Shown here in pieces: positions 36,343-48,075 of a stretch of DNA of 64,000 nucleotides. Position 1 is the first letter of the stretch, and each line of letters opens with the position of its first letter. A program made the translations under genes and the position numbers. The notes below the pieces were generated by a model that was not told the DNA's origin, searched no databases, and worked only from the letters and a program-made list of their open reading frames with translations. This DNA is from Ancylostoma caninum (Eukaryota > Nematoda > Chromadorea > Rhabditida > Ancylostomatidae): assembly GCA_037903475.1 (NCBI GenBank), contig JBAJFG010000002.1:3162001-3226000 (forward strand), written 5' to 3'.

Positions 36343-37389
36343 GCTTTCCTAGATCTGGAGAAGGCCTTTAACCGCGTCCCCCACGAAGTCATTTGGTACG
36401 CTCTGCGGCTTCACGGCATTCCCGAAGAGCTGATCGAATGGGTGCGGATTCTTTACGCCGACCACAGGAGTAAAGTGCAGGCGGCCGCGGGTACGTCGAC
36501 GGAGTTCCCCATACCCGCGGGCGAACACCAAGGCTCAGTCCTTTCCCCGCTTCTTTTCATCGTAGTCACGGATATCACAAAGGAGCTTCACAGACCAGCG
36601 TCGTGGATGCTGCTGTATGCGGATGACGTAATGCTTGCATCCGAAGACAAGGGTGAACTTGAACGACAGACGCAAGCGTGGAGTGACCAGCTGGCACGGT
36701 TCGGCCTCCGCCTCAACGTTAAGAAGACCGAGTATTTGACCACCGACGAACACGAGTCTGGCACTATCAAAGTTAATGGCACGAATCTTCCGCGAGCCGC
36801 TACGTTCAAATACCTCGGCTCAGTGGTTTCATCAGACGGCAGCCTCGTCCATGAGATCACCGCACGCGTCGCCGCTGCGTGGTTGAAGTGGCGCTCGCTG
36901 ACTGGTGTGCTGTGCGACAAGGACATACCAGACCGGCTCAAGTCGAAGATCTACCGTACCGTGGTACGTCCTGTCGCGCTGTATGGTGCCGAGTGCTGGC
37001 CCGCCACTAAGGAAATGGAACGCCGAATCAGTGTCACTGAGATGAGGATGCTGCGGTGGATGGGTGGCTTTAGGCAGCTAGATCGCATATGCAACCAGGA
37101 CATACGACAGCGATTTGGGGTAGCTGCGATAGCCGACAAGCTCCGTGAGGCGCGTCTGCGATGGTTTGGTCACGTTCTTCGCGCTGATGGCGACAAAGTC
37201 TGTAGGATTGGCTTCGACGTAGAGGTACCAGGAAAGCGGCCTAAAGGACGACCAAAGCAACGATGGCTTGACACCGTACACGGTGACCTCAAGACGGCTG
37301 GGATCCATCCCGACCAAGCGCACGACAGAGCACTCTGGCGTCAAAAGATCAGCAAAGCGGACCCCGCTGCGAAACGGGAAAAACGCTAA
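36343..37389 (+). mobile_element. RTE-type retrotransposon, C-terminal half of reverse transcriptase (open frame)
   Basis: An uninterrupted frame of about 348 codons begins inside the polymerase at AFLDLEKAFNRVPHEVIW and continues through QGSVLSPLLF, the catalytic LLYADDVMLAS, the thumb motif FKYLGSVVSSDGS and the RTE C-terminus (ALYGAECWP, MRMLRWMGG, RWFGHVLRAD). The endonuclease and fingers are missing, as is typical of a 5'-truncated copy. The intact YADD and absence of stops suggest a recent insertion. Confidence 0.9.
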
Positions 37390-38383
37390 GAAGAAGAATT
37401 CATGAATATTTTTCCCATTTCTCCTAAAGATATTAATGAGGCAGAAGACGTCAAAAATGGTGCTGCAGTGGAACTGTAAAAAGAAAATATCAGGGGCCGT
37501 AGTAATTGCGCCATAACTGCCGGTTAACCAGGAGGTTGAATCGGCAGTTATACACTTTATAACCAGGGACCATTACTATCTTGAAATGCTCTGAAAGAAA
37601 TGAATTTCGACTTGATTTCAATAACTGTGATATAACTGGCAGGTTATACCAAAGTTTGTATGCTGGTCTCGGGCGCTGCAAAACCGTCAGTTTGTTGTAT
37701 CGCAAAGGCATTGTCATATCGATATTGATAGAGCGCGCGCAGAGTGCGCGCAAATGTCTCAGACGCAGACAAGGGGACATCCCGGTTATTAAAAAGTGGG
37801 TGTGGGTCATGATGAGGCGAAAGTGGGTGGGCAATGTGTCTACGATTGGTTCATTCGAACCCTCGCCTCGCCCTTCAGGACCTACTCGCACTAATTCGCG
37901 CGCGATTTCACCATAGTTGCCCATGCAAATTTAAATGTTAGGGGGGACGAGTCGACGCCGAAGGGCGGGAACACGCCGCCCCATTTTGCCTCATCATGAC
38001 CTACACCCTTAAAAAGTCCTCCAGAGAACATTTTAGGTTCCGGTTATACAAGTGTGAAAGTAGCATTGCAGCATGATTTTGCGTTGAAATTTAGTCTTTC
38101 CTAACTACGCACTGTAACAGTAAAGCTGATATTTTGAATATTTAGGAAAATCAAGCAGTTTCCTTCCGTTTTAAGTTCCAAATTATTCTTTTTGCATTTA
38201 AAACAACCGAATAGCACTGCCAATGCATTCGGTCTCATTTTACAAGTGCGAGAATTTAATAAAACAGATTGAAATGAAACCTACATGGTTTGAAGGTTTG
38301 ACTAACAAGGTTCTACATCATGTATACCAGTAATTGGCCAGTCGATATTATAATACACGGTTTTGAGTCCGCCGAGAACGACA

Positions 38384-38458
38384 AGTAGCTGTGTGGTAGG
38401 GTGGGTAAGATAGGATGTGATCGAGAGGGTGCGGGGTTCAAATCCTGCCGGTATCTGT
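38384..38458 (+). repeat. tRNA-derived (SINE-like) segment
   Basis: An A-box-like TAGCTGTGTGGTAGGGTGGG is followed about 40 bases later by the B-box GGTTCAAATCC inside a good T-arm (GCGGG...CCTGC). The acceptor arms do not pair, so this is tRNA-derived promoter sequence rather than a working tRNA. Confidence 0.6.
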
Positions 38459-38682
38459 GGTTTTGCATTCTTGCGTTTGCGCCGTTAACCACGACTAAAA
38501 TGACCAAAAAGGTTCGAACACATTAGTTATGCACGTAATTCTGCACTATATGCGAAATTGTTGCAATATTAGGAATGTAGTTCAGATCCGATGCGTTATT
38601 GCTTCAGAATTGTAAAATAAACACCCTTTCATTCGAAACAGAAAACGGATTAATCGTGGAGAACATCTACTAACAGCGGCGA

Positions 38683-39529
38683 GGTGTACAGTCCTTGTGC
38701 GCAATCGGTAGAAAGTTTTCAATCGCGCCGTACTTGCGGCGCGTGCGCGGCCCGCTGGTAACACCGGTCCGGCGTCCCCGATCAGCTGTTCGAGGACACC
38801 TGTCTTCACTATTGGGCCAGGGTAGGCGCTTTTCATCGGTTTTCTCCATTATTCGGAGTATTTTGGACCGTTGAGGCCTGTGGCTGACCGATATTGATCG
38901 GACGGCCCGCATGCCCCGTTTTTTGCACGTTCCATCTTTGTCTGCTTTTGAATGTGTTTTTCATTTATTTTTGGCCTCGTAGAAAGCTGCTTGTTCCAGG
39001 TAGCCTCTTCTCTGTAGGAAAGAGGACCCTGGGTCGTGATGGCTGACAACGGGACCTTTTATTTTGTTCGCAATCGTTGACGTTCCGTCCCTGTTCGCAT
39101 GGTCGTCAATTTTTGTTTCCGTCGCATGTTTTTTTTTTCTTGAATAAAGGGCCCCGTTATCAGCCGCCACATCCCAGGGTCCTCTTTCCTACTAAGAAGA
39201 GGCTACCTGGGACAAGCAGCTTTCCACGGGGCCAAGAACAATTGAAAAATACGTTCAAAAGCAAAGAAAGGTGAAACGTGCAAAAGACGGGGCATGCGGG
39301 CCGTCCGATCAATGTCGGTCAGCCACAGGCCTCAAAGGTCCAAAGTACTTCGAATAATAATGAAAACCGATGAAAAGCGCCTACCTGGGCCCAATACCTG
39401 ACGAAGGGTGTCCTTAAACAGGTGATCGAGGACGCCGGACCGCTGTTACCAGCGGGCCGCGCCGCGCACGCGCCGCAGACTAGGCGCGCTCGAAAAGTTT
39501 CTACCGATTGCGCACAAGGACTGTACACC
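38683..39529. repeat. 847-bp long fold-back (arms about 380-400 bp)
   Basis: GGTGTACAGTCCTTGTGCGC at the left is mirrored by GCGCACAAGGACTGTACACC at the right. The match continues inward through CGCGCCG, CCGATCA(G)CTG/GTGATCG, CGGGCCGTCCGATCAAT, the GGTAGCCTCTTCT block and AGGACCCTGGG, leaving a spacer of roughly 80 bases. The arms carry scattered mismatches and small indels. Confidence 0.8.
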
Positions 39530-39756
39530 ATTGAATTCTTTCGTCATTGCTTGGGTTTGAAATTGTATGTCCATGAATACTGTGGTTTCCTCGCTAAGGC
39601 CGTCTTTTGCAAATAAGTGGAAATTGAGTGGATGTAGTTTAAGTGAAGAATTTGGTTAGATCTTGGTTATAAGTCGGTTAAGCTCGAAAACCGACAGTTG
39701 TTCGAGACCACAACTTTCTCTATAACCGTCGGTTTCAGTGCAATTACTACGACCCC

Positions 39757-40282
39757 AGGTATTCCATTTCACTCGCGTTCTGATCTCTTAGCCCCAGTAA
39801 TTTTCTCAAAAAAAGAATAAATCTTCCACTCCTCTACTTCTCTTCGTTCTAATAGAAGTCGAATCCAAAACGTCTCAGTTGTCATCGTTCCGCAGAAGCT
39901 TGTTTCAAAGTCCAATTTTTTGGAGTTCGGTAAAAACTTGTGAAATAAAACAAAAACGTAATTCAGGTGTAAGACTAGAATGAATTGATAAAGTAAGGAA
40001 GCATTCTATCTGTTCGGCGAACGGAGTTTTCCTCAGCTTTATATTTTTCTCCTCAATTTTCGCGGTCAGTGTGTCAAGTTACCACCTCTTTTGTACGAGT
40101 AAAGTGTGATTTCATCCATCATTCTCCAATCATTGACGAATCATCGCCTAACTTTTTTTATTTATAAAAATCGAAGTGATCGGAGGCTATAATAGATGGC
40201 ACTCCAATGACATCGTATCCTCTAGACATGGCTCCAGACCCTCGGGATGTCTGCGAGGCATTTCTGACACTCTAGTATCATT
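39757..40282. other. no recognised feature
   Basis: AT-rich intergenic sequence with no coding or repeat signal I can name; the last 100 bases may be degraded upstream sequence of the following retroelement. Confidence 0.4.
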
Positions 40283-41666
40283 GTGTGGCTGAATCAATTG
40301 ATTAGCTGGCCAGTCTACAACGACTATTTTGCTAGCGTGTTCACATCGCCGGCTGAAGATTTACATTCTTGTCATCCTGATTCAATTATCCCTGGAATAT
40401 ACCCTACCTCTGATGTGCTAGTGAAACCGGAAGAGGTCACTGGATACCTAAAGAGGCTGAAACCATCCATGGCCGCCACATTCGATGGCATTCCCCAAAT
40501 TTTCTATAAACGCTGTGCATCCGTTCTATCTGAACTCTTGTCCATCATCTCCTCCCTTTCTTTGATGTATGTTGAAGTTCCGGAGAAGTTTGGAAAGAAG
40601 CTATAGTAACAGCTATTCCTAAAACGGCTGATGCCTCGCTAGTTCCTTGCTTTAGGCCAATCAGCATTTGTCCAACTCCTGTCAAAATTCTTGTAAAAAC
40701 TATTCGCACAAAACTTCTCTCAAGGCTTGATCGAATGGAAATCATTCCACCAGAACAACATGGCTTCATTTCTGGGGCATCTACAACCACCCAGTTGACG
40801 GATAGCCTTCATGGCTGGATCAGTGGTATCGGTGAGCGTAAATCCATCGACGTAATTTACTTCTACCTTACGAAAGCTTTTGATGAAGTCAATCATTCTA
40901 AACGCCTCTCCAAGCTCGAAGGACTGGGCCTAAACAAAATTTTGTTGACCTGGCTTAGGTCATATCTTCTCCTTAGGCATACGCATGTCAAAGTTGGCAA
41001 CAGTTTTTCTAAGTGTCCCAGTGGTGTACCCCAGGGTGGTGTACTGTCCCACTGATTTTCTCATTTATTGTCATGACCTCCCAATGACGCCTAGAACCCA
41101 TAGTGCAATCAGGATTCAGATGTTCGGCGACGCTATAAAAATATATGCTGCATATACATAGTCCTGAGACGAAAGCTGAAATTCAAAACGCACTTTCAGA
41201 TTCCATGAAAAAGATGCTTGAATGGGCTAGCGAGTGGGAGCTTCCAGTTAACCTTAATAAAACTTTTGTGTTCCACATAGGGCATGATTCCTCGGTCATA
41301 TACAAATGCAATGGAGTTGATCTGGAAGTGCGCGATCACGCGAAGGATCTAGGAGTCGTTTTCAATTCCAAATTAAATTTTTCACGTCATATTGAGCATG
41401 CAGTCCAAGAAGCATTTTCAACCTTATTCCAAATTTTTCGGACCGTTCGCTGTAATGATGCTTCTCTTCTAGTTAAACTTTATAAAGCATATGTCCTTCC
41501 ACACCTGGAATACTGCTCTCAGGTATGGAGCCCACCACATAAGAAGCTCCAAGCTAACCTCGAGAAAGTTCAACAAACTTTTACAAGAATTTTGTTCTTC
41601 CCAGTTGCACATAACCCTCTGATCTCGAAGAACTTCCCAACAACAATCGCCTCCTTAATTATCTAG
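40283..41666 (+). pseudogene. CR1/jockey-like non-LTR reverse transcriptase, decayed
   Basis: Three consecutive frames make one reverse transcriptase. The first gives VYNDYFASVFTSPAEDLHSC and FDGIPQIFYKRCASVL; the second HGFISGASTTTQLTDSLHGW, YFYLTKAFDEVNHSK (normally DFSKAFD) and SGVPQGGVLSH; the third NLNKTFVFHIG, LGVVFNSKLNFSRHIEHAV and YKAYVLPHLEYCSQVW. Shifts separate them near 40600 and 41050. The catalytic box reads MFGDAIKIYA where FADD is expected, so two catalytic-motif residues have changed. Remnant 3' sequence continues to about 41960. Confidence 0.85.
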
Positions 41667-42165
41667 GTCTCAAAAGTCTACTTCATCGCTATTCAGTGAC
41701 CTTATATTCTTTTTCCGACTACTCCACAAAGAGCTCAACCTGAAACCGAGTAAGTACTGGGTCTTCAGGCTCCCTTATGGACGCCCAAGTAAGTTTACTA
41801 TTCATTTTAAAAATACTCGTAGAATAAGGTTTTCATTAGCCCACCTTTCTGTTTTCTACAGAGCAACAAGGTGGATGCAGTTACTACCTAATGACATACT
41901 TAGCTCTTCAAATGTAGCTTTTTTTCAAAACAAAATTGACAAAACTGGATCTTTTGCAAACGTTGAATATTCCTCCTGTTGAGAAATTTTTGAAAAGTGG
42001 AGGGAATCACACGGATTGCATACTATTCACTGCTGAACTCTTACATTCAGTGTTTTACGATCGATGTTAAGAGCCTGCGAAATGATCGAGCAGATATGGA
42101 CCTAACTCATGAAATTTTCTCAGTAGTGTAACATCTGCGCATACCTCTCCGTCTGGTGTCACATT

Positions 42166-42630
42166 TCAGGTGTTTCCCCACTTTTGGTCCTTAGCGCACC
42201 GTTGGAGCCGACTCTAGGTGTTTCCCCACTTTTGGACGCCGGCGCACCCTTGTCACTGCATTGGACCCGACTCCAGTCGTTTCCTCACTTCTGGGCGCCG
42301 GTGCACCCTTATCACAGCGGTGGTGTCCAGAAGGGAGGGAGATGGGTCCAGCGCTCTAATAAGGACCCGTCTCTCCCATTTCTGGGTACCGGCGCACCCT
42401 TATCACCGCGGCGGACCCATCTCCCCACTTCTCGGCGCCAGCGCACCCTTATCACAGCGGCGAACCCGTCTCCCCCACTTCCGGACGCCGACGCATTCTT
42501 ATCACAGCGGTGGACCCGTCTCCCCCACCTCTGGGCGACTGCGCACCCTTATCATAGCGGTGAACCCGTCTCCCCCACTTTTTGGACCCCGGTGCACTCT
42601 TATCACAACATTGGGCCCGCAGTGAGTCTG
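42166..42630. repeat. minisatellite, about 50-bp unit, about 8-9 copies
   Basis: The unit is roughly CTCCCCACTTCTGGGCGCCG followed by GCGCACCCTTATCACAGCGG and TGGACCCGT. Copies vary, with one 40-bp irregular insert near 42330. Long open frames across it arise from the repeat and are not genes. Confidence 0.85.
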
Positions 42631-42705
42631 CTAACAACCGAAGAATATGACTGAAATAGGATAACCGCCCTACTCTACCTTCAAAGCAGGATGAACGAAT
42701 GTCGT

Positions 42706-42741
42706 GACACACAGACACACACACACACTTACACACACAGA
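42706..42741. repeat. (CA)n microsatellite
   Basis: ACACACAGACACACACACAC followed by an imperfect CA continuation. Confidence 0.85.
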
Positions 42742-42837
42742 TTAAGCCCGTTATTATGAGTCATGATCACCCATAAATAGACGTAAAAATAGACATTAGA
42801 CTCGGCGGAATGTTAGTGTACGCTCCAAGCTTCATGG

Positions 42838-42950
42838 TTCCGTAGCGTCCTCCTGGTGTAGTGTACATCATATTTACAGTCTGTTAGCTCACAGAGGGCG
42901 CCTGATCCGACTTTGGCCGCAGTTACGACCTCATCACTGTCTGGCCAACT
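42838..42950 (-). repeat. GATGAGGTCGTAACTGC dispersed repeat, copy 2
   Basis: On the minus strand GATGAGGTCGTAACTGCGGC, then CAAAGTCGGATCAGGCGCCC and TGTGAGCTAACAGACTG. The phrase GGATCAGGCGCC(T/C)TCTGT(A/G)AGCT is shared with the plus-strand copy at 43186. Confidence 0.65.
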
Positions 42951-43185
42951 AATCGAGTTTTCACACTTTTTTGTTATGTTTTTGGTGTGATTCTTTCCAT
43001 TTTGACGTTTCCCTGCTGCCACATGCTAAACTTTCCTTCCACACTAGGGCTGTGCGTTATTAACGTAACGAATTAACGCATTAACGCGTAACGGCTATTT
43101 TTGGCCTAAAGTAACAAATTAACGGATTGACGAAATCTGAGCCCTGTTCCACACGCATCCTGCCACGTCCTCCCACCGATGGAAC

Positions 43186-43272
43186 CAGTGCGGTCGTAAT
43201 TGCAGACAAAGTTGGATCAGGCGCCTTCTGTAAGCTCATAGACTATATGTATAAACTTGCACACTACACATA
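43186..43272 (+). repeat. GATGAGGTCGTAACTGC dispersed repeat, copy 3
   Basis: CGGTCGTAATTGCAGACAAA, then GTTGGATCAGGCGCCTTCTG and TAAGCTCATAGACTATATG match the inverted copy about 240 bp to the left. The two may form a large imperfect stem. Confidence 0.65.
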
Positions 43273-44430
43273 TTTTGTTTCATACACACAGTTGCATGCT
43301 TGTTCCTCATTTGAGTGGAGTGGCCGTTTGTTTTCCTACACGGGTCGATCTTTTTTTTTTATTGTGAGGTCATATAATAGTAAAACAATACATCAGAAAT
43401 ATTGTGCTGAGGCAGTGGGCCCACAGAACGAAGTGGGAAGATATAAAGAGGTTGAGGTCGAGGAAGAGGAAGTGGCGGGGTGAGGGGGTGGGGGGGGGGG
43501 TCGTAATGCCTGTCGGCTTATCCCATCGCAACGCTTGGCCCTAGGGTACCAGCATAGCTCTGCTTTGCATCACCTATTTATCCAAGAACTAGCGAGCCGA
43601 AGAGGGTAATAGGTAAGAGGGTTTTGCAAAAAAAAGCCTCGTTTTTCTAGTTAAAGTTCAAATAATCACAAATACTCTCAAAGCCATAGCGTACAGGAAA
43701 CTACGGTCCTTCTCGGAAAGATAGACCGATTACAAGACTGGAGAAATGCAATACGATCGGAGCGATGGATGTGGAGAGAGCATGCTTTGAGTGAGATGGC
43801 TGAATAGGTGCCGCCACGATTCCGTGACCGCAACGATATGAAACCGCACGAGCAATCCATTTATCTTTCTGGCAAGGACTGCACGGTCAGACGAGCAGAT
43901 TTCGTTTTTCGTCCCTTAAAACAATAACAATTAGTCGAATTATTCAAATCAGAAAGAAATGGTCGTCGAAATGGTGGTTGGTCAGAAACTGATTTGACTT
44001 CATCTTCTGACAAGGGAAGGATACTCCATCAGCGCGGCCATTCGTATTAGTTCGTACCACGTTGTACATATGTCAACTTACGCCGCTTGATTCCAAGTCC
44101 GTTTAAAAAATCGGACAAACTCCTCTATCTGATGAGGTATGTCAATTTTTGCCCTTCATGGAGAAATTCTGAACTTTATGTACGTGAATGCGTTTGCAAC
44201 GATAAGTCTCTCTTTCACTAGACAGAGTCAAAGACAGAGTTTTACTACATTTCAACAATAATCGAGCCGGTCATTAGTCACTGGCTCGAATATCGTTGGG
44301 AAGTAGTAGAAAATGGCAGAAACATAGCAGCATATATACAACAACAGTGTGAAGGAAATAGTAGATACCCTATAATATAGATAGCCTAGAATAGATACCC
44401 TATAATCAGTGGATGAGCACTATACTTGCA
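43273..44430. other. no recognised gene
   Basis: Contains a run of 11 G at 43490-43500 after a GA-rich stretch, and otherwise unique-looking AT-balanced DNA. Short open frames (for example 43127-43483 plus) overlap the repeat and the GA tract and are not credible genes. Confidence 0.4.
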
Positions 44431-44433
44431 CAT

Positions 44434-44604
44434 TTTCGAAAAAATTTCGAACATTCGAATGATTGAATATATTCGAAAATCGACTTTTCGAATATTCGAA
44501 TTTTGAATATATTCGAAAGACCAAAATCTCGAATATTCGAATTATCGAATGATTCGATTCGAATGATCTATTCGAATGACCGAATAATTATTCGATTCCG
44601 TTGC
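44434..44604. repeat. cluster of ATTCGAAT palindromes
   Basis: Over about 170 bp the palindrome TTCGAA or its AATATTCGAAT extension recurs about ten times in irregular spacing, making the stretch nearly its own reverse complement. No coding signal. Confidence 0.75.
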
Positions 44605-45548
44605 AAGTATAATGAGCGCTAAGGATGTTCTGCTTTGATGACCTAGATTCAGTGCAAGGGATGCCTTATGACACAAGGTGTTTCCGAAAAGATACTTGGT
44701 AGAGAAATCAAAGAGATTTGATTTGTTCGAGCATCATTTTTTGAATTCTGTTTGCTCGGGGTCCAAAGTGCTTGCTGTTAAGGCATAGTGACTGCAGGTA
44801 GGCAACCCCTTTGCTCTCGAAAAGCTGAAGCTGGCATTGGATATCCGATGTTGCCACCAGAAAACCGATGCCAACTTCATGCGTATGATGTTGACTTCAT
44901 GCATGCCCGGCTCCATCCATGGTGGAAACGTGATTTACAACTTGAGTTCAAAATTAGGAATGCATCAAAATTATTACTGACATTCGGTTCGCACGCAAAT
45001 TTAACATTATACATCGAAATCCTCTTATATAAATCATGGTGGTGCAACAAAATTTTCTAGAGCGCAGACGTAGGGGGACTAGCACGTGATCGCATGCGCT
45101 CGCCGTGAGACTCAGTTATAGACTGTGCCTCGCGAGGATGCGAAGCTGATGGAGCATACGGCCGATGTTTCGTCATAGGTACACAGACGCAGTGGAAGTC
45201 GGTGCATTCGGGATTTCGCGGCGGGACCAGCGGCTAGCGGTCTCGAGCCCTTCAGGCGAGACAGTGTTTAGAACGATTTGACGATGCGTAGCAGCAATGT
45301 ACGGTGCAGAGTCGATTATGCAACTTGAGGATCCGTTTGTTGTTAAGAAGTACAATCAAATATACAGGATGAAGAACGCGTCATCATAAGCTGTTGTGAC
45401 ATTTTCTGAAACCATTTGTGCAACTTGTGCAGTTAATCAAACTCTAAATATTTCCTAACTTTGTTCCATCACTTTCGAGATTTGCAAGGGGTGCGGCTGC
45501 AGTGATGACGGACAGATGAGCCGGGGTCCCGTAGTCTAGAAAAACATC

Positions 45549-45915
45549 ATGCTAGGTGTCCACTGATCGAGAAAAAGTCGGCCTTGGCCCAATAGTGGAA
45601 AAACGGCAGGATACAGGTCCATCGATGAAGAAAGGGTCCGCCGTGGCCCAGTAGTGGAGAAAGCGCCAGGATACGGGTCCACGGATGGAGACTGGATCCG
45701 CAAGGCGCCGATTAGTGGGGAAGCGCCGCGATACGAGTCCCATCGATGGATCGGGTCTGCGCTGGCGCAGTAGTGGAAAGAACCCCAGGATAGAGATCCA
45801 CAAGTCGAGGATGGATCTGCTCTGGCCCAACAGTGGGATAAGCTCCAGGATGCGGGTGCACTGATGAAGAATGGCTCACTGTGGCTCAATAGTGGGGAAC
45901 ACGCCAAGATGCACA
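45549..45915. repeat. minisatellite, 60-bp unit, about 6 copies
   Basis: The unit is approximately GTCCATCGATGAAGAAAGGG, then TCCGCCGTGGCCCAGTAGTG and GAGAAAGCGCCAGGATACGG. Copies diverge by 15-30 percent by eye. The 133-codon minus-strand frame across it is a by-product. Confidence 0.85.
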
Positions 45916-46714
45916 TCTGCCGGTGGAGTGGGGGCACGCTATGCGCTCATTCGTGTCTTAGTCGACCATCTCTTCCTCCTCTTTGTTGGCTGTTCATAAC
46001 GTGTCTCAAGGCATGTAAGAAATGTGACAAAAAAGAGAAGGTATTATCAGAGCATCGGAAATGAGCTTTACATGTAGCTGCGGGATTAAGAATTTGCAAG
46101 CAAGGCTAGAATGGCGAGAAGACTCGAAGGTCGGCGTTGGCGAGGCGGCCAGACCCGTAGAGTATACGCAACTCATAAGGAGGATTTCGAATTTGAGCTC
46201 ACCTAATGAGTAGTTTTGCTTTTTTGCTGATTTCCAAACATTTCACTTTTGTGAAGCTTTTGCACATACCTCATGTGGCTGCCCCACCCCACTTTCTAGC
46301 GTCCTGAAGGGGCGCTAGTATTAATATACATTACTTTCCGTGGTTATACAGTCATTATCCTCCTATTCGGTATCACGGCATCTCCTACATGCCCAAAATC
46401 ACATCCTGATTTTTGCCGGAGGATATCCCGTGGTCCTTGCCGTTCTGCGCAGACAGTGCGCAGCCGGCTGAACACCACGGCGATGTCCACGTATTTTGTG
46501 CCTCCAGGCACGGAATCGATCAATGTCATCGATTCCTCGGTTGGACTGCTTGAGGAGATACTTTGTCCAAACTTCTTCCTAAATCAGACCATTACATGTA
46601 AAGCTTGAGCACTGTTGTGAGTTTGGAGGGATCTCCTGGCAATGGGAAGAAATAGGAGTAGGTGGCGAAATCTTACGTACAATGTGAAAGCGCAATTTTT
46701 GCATGACGACCTAT

Positions 46715-46800
46715 CTAGCAAGGTTTTTATGGCGATCTGTTTGGCAAGTTTCGTATGGCGACATAGTTGGCAAGGTTTGCATGGCGATCCATTTGGCGGA
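46715..46800. repeat. short tandem repeat, about 27-bp unit, 3 copies
   Basis: Variants of GGCAAG(G/T)TTT(G/C)(C/G)TATGGCGA(T/C) repeat three times; further single TTTGGC(G/A) and AACCTCGCCAAATGG phrases follow to 46895, some inverted. Confidence 0.6.
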
Positions 46801-46911
46801 ACATCATGTTTGGCAAGACATTTGGTGGAATTCGTTTGCCGGGCTCGTTTGCAAACCTGTTTCCTAGGTTGCCAAACAAACCTCGCCAAATGGGTCGCCA
46901 ATGGACTTCAG

Positions 46912-47350
46912 AGTACGGTCCGTGTTCTTCACCGTAACCTCACCAGGACGTTGGAGCGAAAGATAATGGGAGCCAGGGAAATAAGAAGGAATGAACCAGA
47001 AATAAACACCAGAGAGGAGGTAAAAAAGAAGTGTTACGCTTGATCAGCTGATTAGATTGTTTGGCTTACTCGCGTTCTGGTCCCAGTAACACCCACTCTA
47101 CTACCGCCACAGAGGAGTGAGGCGCCGTTCCTTCTTTGTAGTCAACTCCTCTCGTTCAGTTACAATAAGTTCTCTTGTATAGTTTAAGGTCACTGTGTTG
47201 GCACTAGGCTCATCTTTTCTCGTCTCACCACACGGTACCGTTGTCGATTTGCTTGCGTTTGTTTTCATGCCGATGATGTTGTATTGTATGAAAATTAAGG
47301 TCTAGCGAAAGCATTAATTGCCGAAAGCTAACCGGAATAAACTGTAAACG
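46912..47350 (+). mobile_element. Penelope-like element, 3' fragment A
   Basis: The frame ends with RVLHRNLTRTLERKIMGARE and RRNEPEINTREEVKKKC before TGA. This is the same C-terminal tail as the GIY-YIG protein of fragment B (VAVLRRHLTRALERKI). About 270 bases downstream is a hammerhead-like core (47311-47348). Fragment B lies immediately beyond in the opposite orientation, so the two are tail to tail. Confidence 0.65.
47306..47350 (+). ncRNA. degenerate hammerhead-ribozyme-like core, Penelope fragment A
   Basis: TTAAGGTCTAGCGAAAGCAT then TAATTGCCGAAAGCTAACC aligns with the clearer motif of fragment B. The CUGANGA box is degraded to CTAGCGA and GAAA is present as CGAAAG. It is probably inactive and is called only by homology to its neighbours. 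Confidence 0.4.
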
Positions 47351-47390
47351 GAGCTCCTCAGCAAACCAAGAATAATTACTCTTCAATTTC

Positions 47391-48075
47391 TTTATTCGCG
47401 TTAGCCTTCGGCGATAACGCCGTCTTCAGACCTTAATATTTACAATCATTTGCCACCTGATCACAATCATACAAACACTCACAACAATACTAACAATACC
47501 AATGGCCGGACAGAGTTTAAGTCCTGGGACTTCGGGCCAAATGGTATTCGTTCACCTACACATCGATGACTTAGACATACTCTGAACACAGACTAACACC
47601 TAAAGCAGACCCCACCCCTACGATGTCAACTATAGAATGAGACTAGCACGGAGCGATCAGAGATAGAAGGGCCTTTTATACTTCAAATCACGCGATTAGT
47701 TCCAGCACCTCCCTTAATTTTTCCTTGTTATTAATTTCCGGGCTATGTCTCCTCATTTCTACTGCCTCCTGATCTTCCTTTCCAATGCTCGCGTTAAGTG
47801 TCGACGAAGAACGGCAACTTTGAACTTGAGAGCGCATTTATTGGTGTGTCTCAAGGTACCTTGCCTTGAGAAACTTTCTGATGGATAGGACGTCAGTGCT
47901 TTACATTGCTCATCCAGCCTTCTTCGTAATGGCTTCATTGTTCCACTCACATATTTCTCCCCACACCCTTCGCATCTGATAAGGTACACAGTACCCCGTA
48001 GCTGACAAATTTTCTCCCCTTCGGTGACAGTCAACTTCGGGGCATTTATTCAAGATGCGTGTGGAGGTCAGCAGA
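47391..48075 (-). mobile_element. Penelope-like element fragment B with GIY-YIG endonuclease
   Basis: The minus-strand frame 48034-47759 reads CQLRGTVYLIRCEGCGEKYV, then SGTMKPLRRRLDEQ and GTLRHTNKCALKFKVAVLRR: a GIY-YIG nuclease core, with GIY/YIG replaced by TVYLI and KYVSG, as joined to reverse transcriptase in Penelope-like elements. Upstream, in a shifted frame, the reading KCPEVDC matches KCPDVDCQYC of fragment C. Downstream a TATAAAAGG motif (about 47676 on minus) and a hammerhead-like core (47397-47434) follow, as in Penelope terminal regions. No reverse transcriptase remains. Confidence 0.75.
47397..47434 (-). ncRNA. hammerhead-ribozyme-like core, Penelope fragment B
   Basis: Minus strand: GGTCTGAAGACGGCGTTATC then GCCGAAGGCTAACGCG. 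CTGAAGA fits the CUGANGA box, CGGCG-TTAT-CGCCG makes stem II, and GAAG stands where GAAA is required, so activity is doubtful. Hammerheads in Penelope-like terminal repeats are established in the literature. Confidence 0.5.

Larger units (their letters stand above)
37493..39756. mobile_element. 2.26-kb element with GGGG(C/T)CGTAGTAATTGC inverted ends
   Basis: The left end GGGGCCGTAGTAATTGCGCC is mirrored at the right by GTGCAATTACTACGACCCC. Sub-terminal regions both carry AACCG(G/A)C/GCCGGTTA-type inverted phrases and a TTATAACC motif. It contains the tRNA-like segment at 38384 and the fold-back at 38683. No transposase motif was seen and no target duplication is obvious. Confidence 0.65.

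Noticed and set aside
37490..37924. 144-codon minus-strand frame
   Set aside because: Starts inside a transposon and ends in its terminal repeat; no recognisable domain.
38384..38458. tRNA gene
   Set aside because: A- and B-box-like sequences and a T-arm exist, but acceptor and anticodon arms do not pair.
42184..42654. Open frames of 135-156 codons at 42.2 kb
   Set aside because: They lie wholly in the 50-bp minisatellite; a repeat without stops gives long frames in several phases.
45536..45937. 133-codon minus-strand frame
   Set aside because: Entirely within the 60-bp minisatellite.
46344..46529. 61-codon minus-strand frame with a balanced composition
   Set aside because: Too short, with no splice partners and no family match; the region has partial palindromes.
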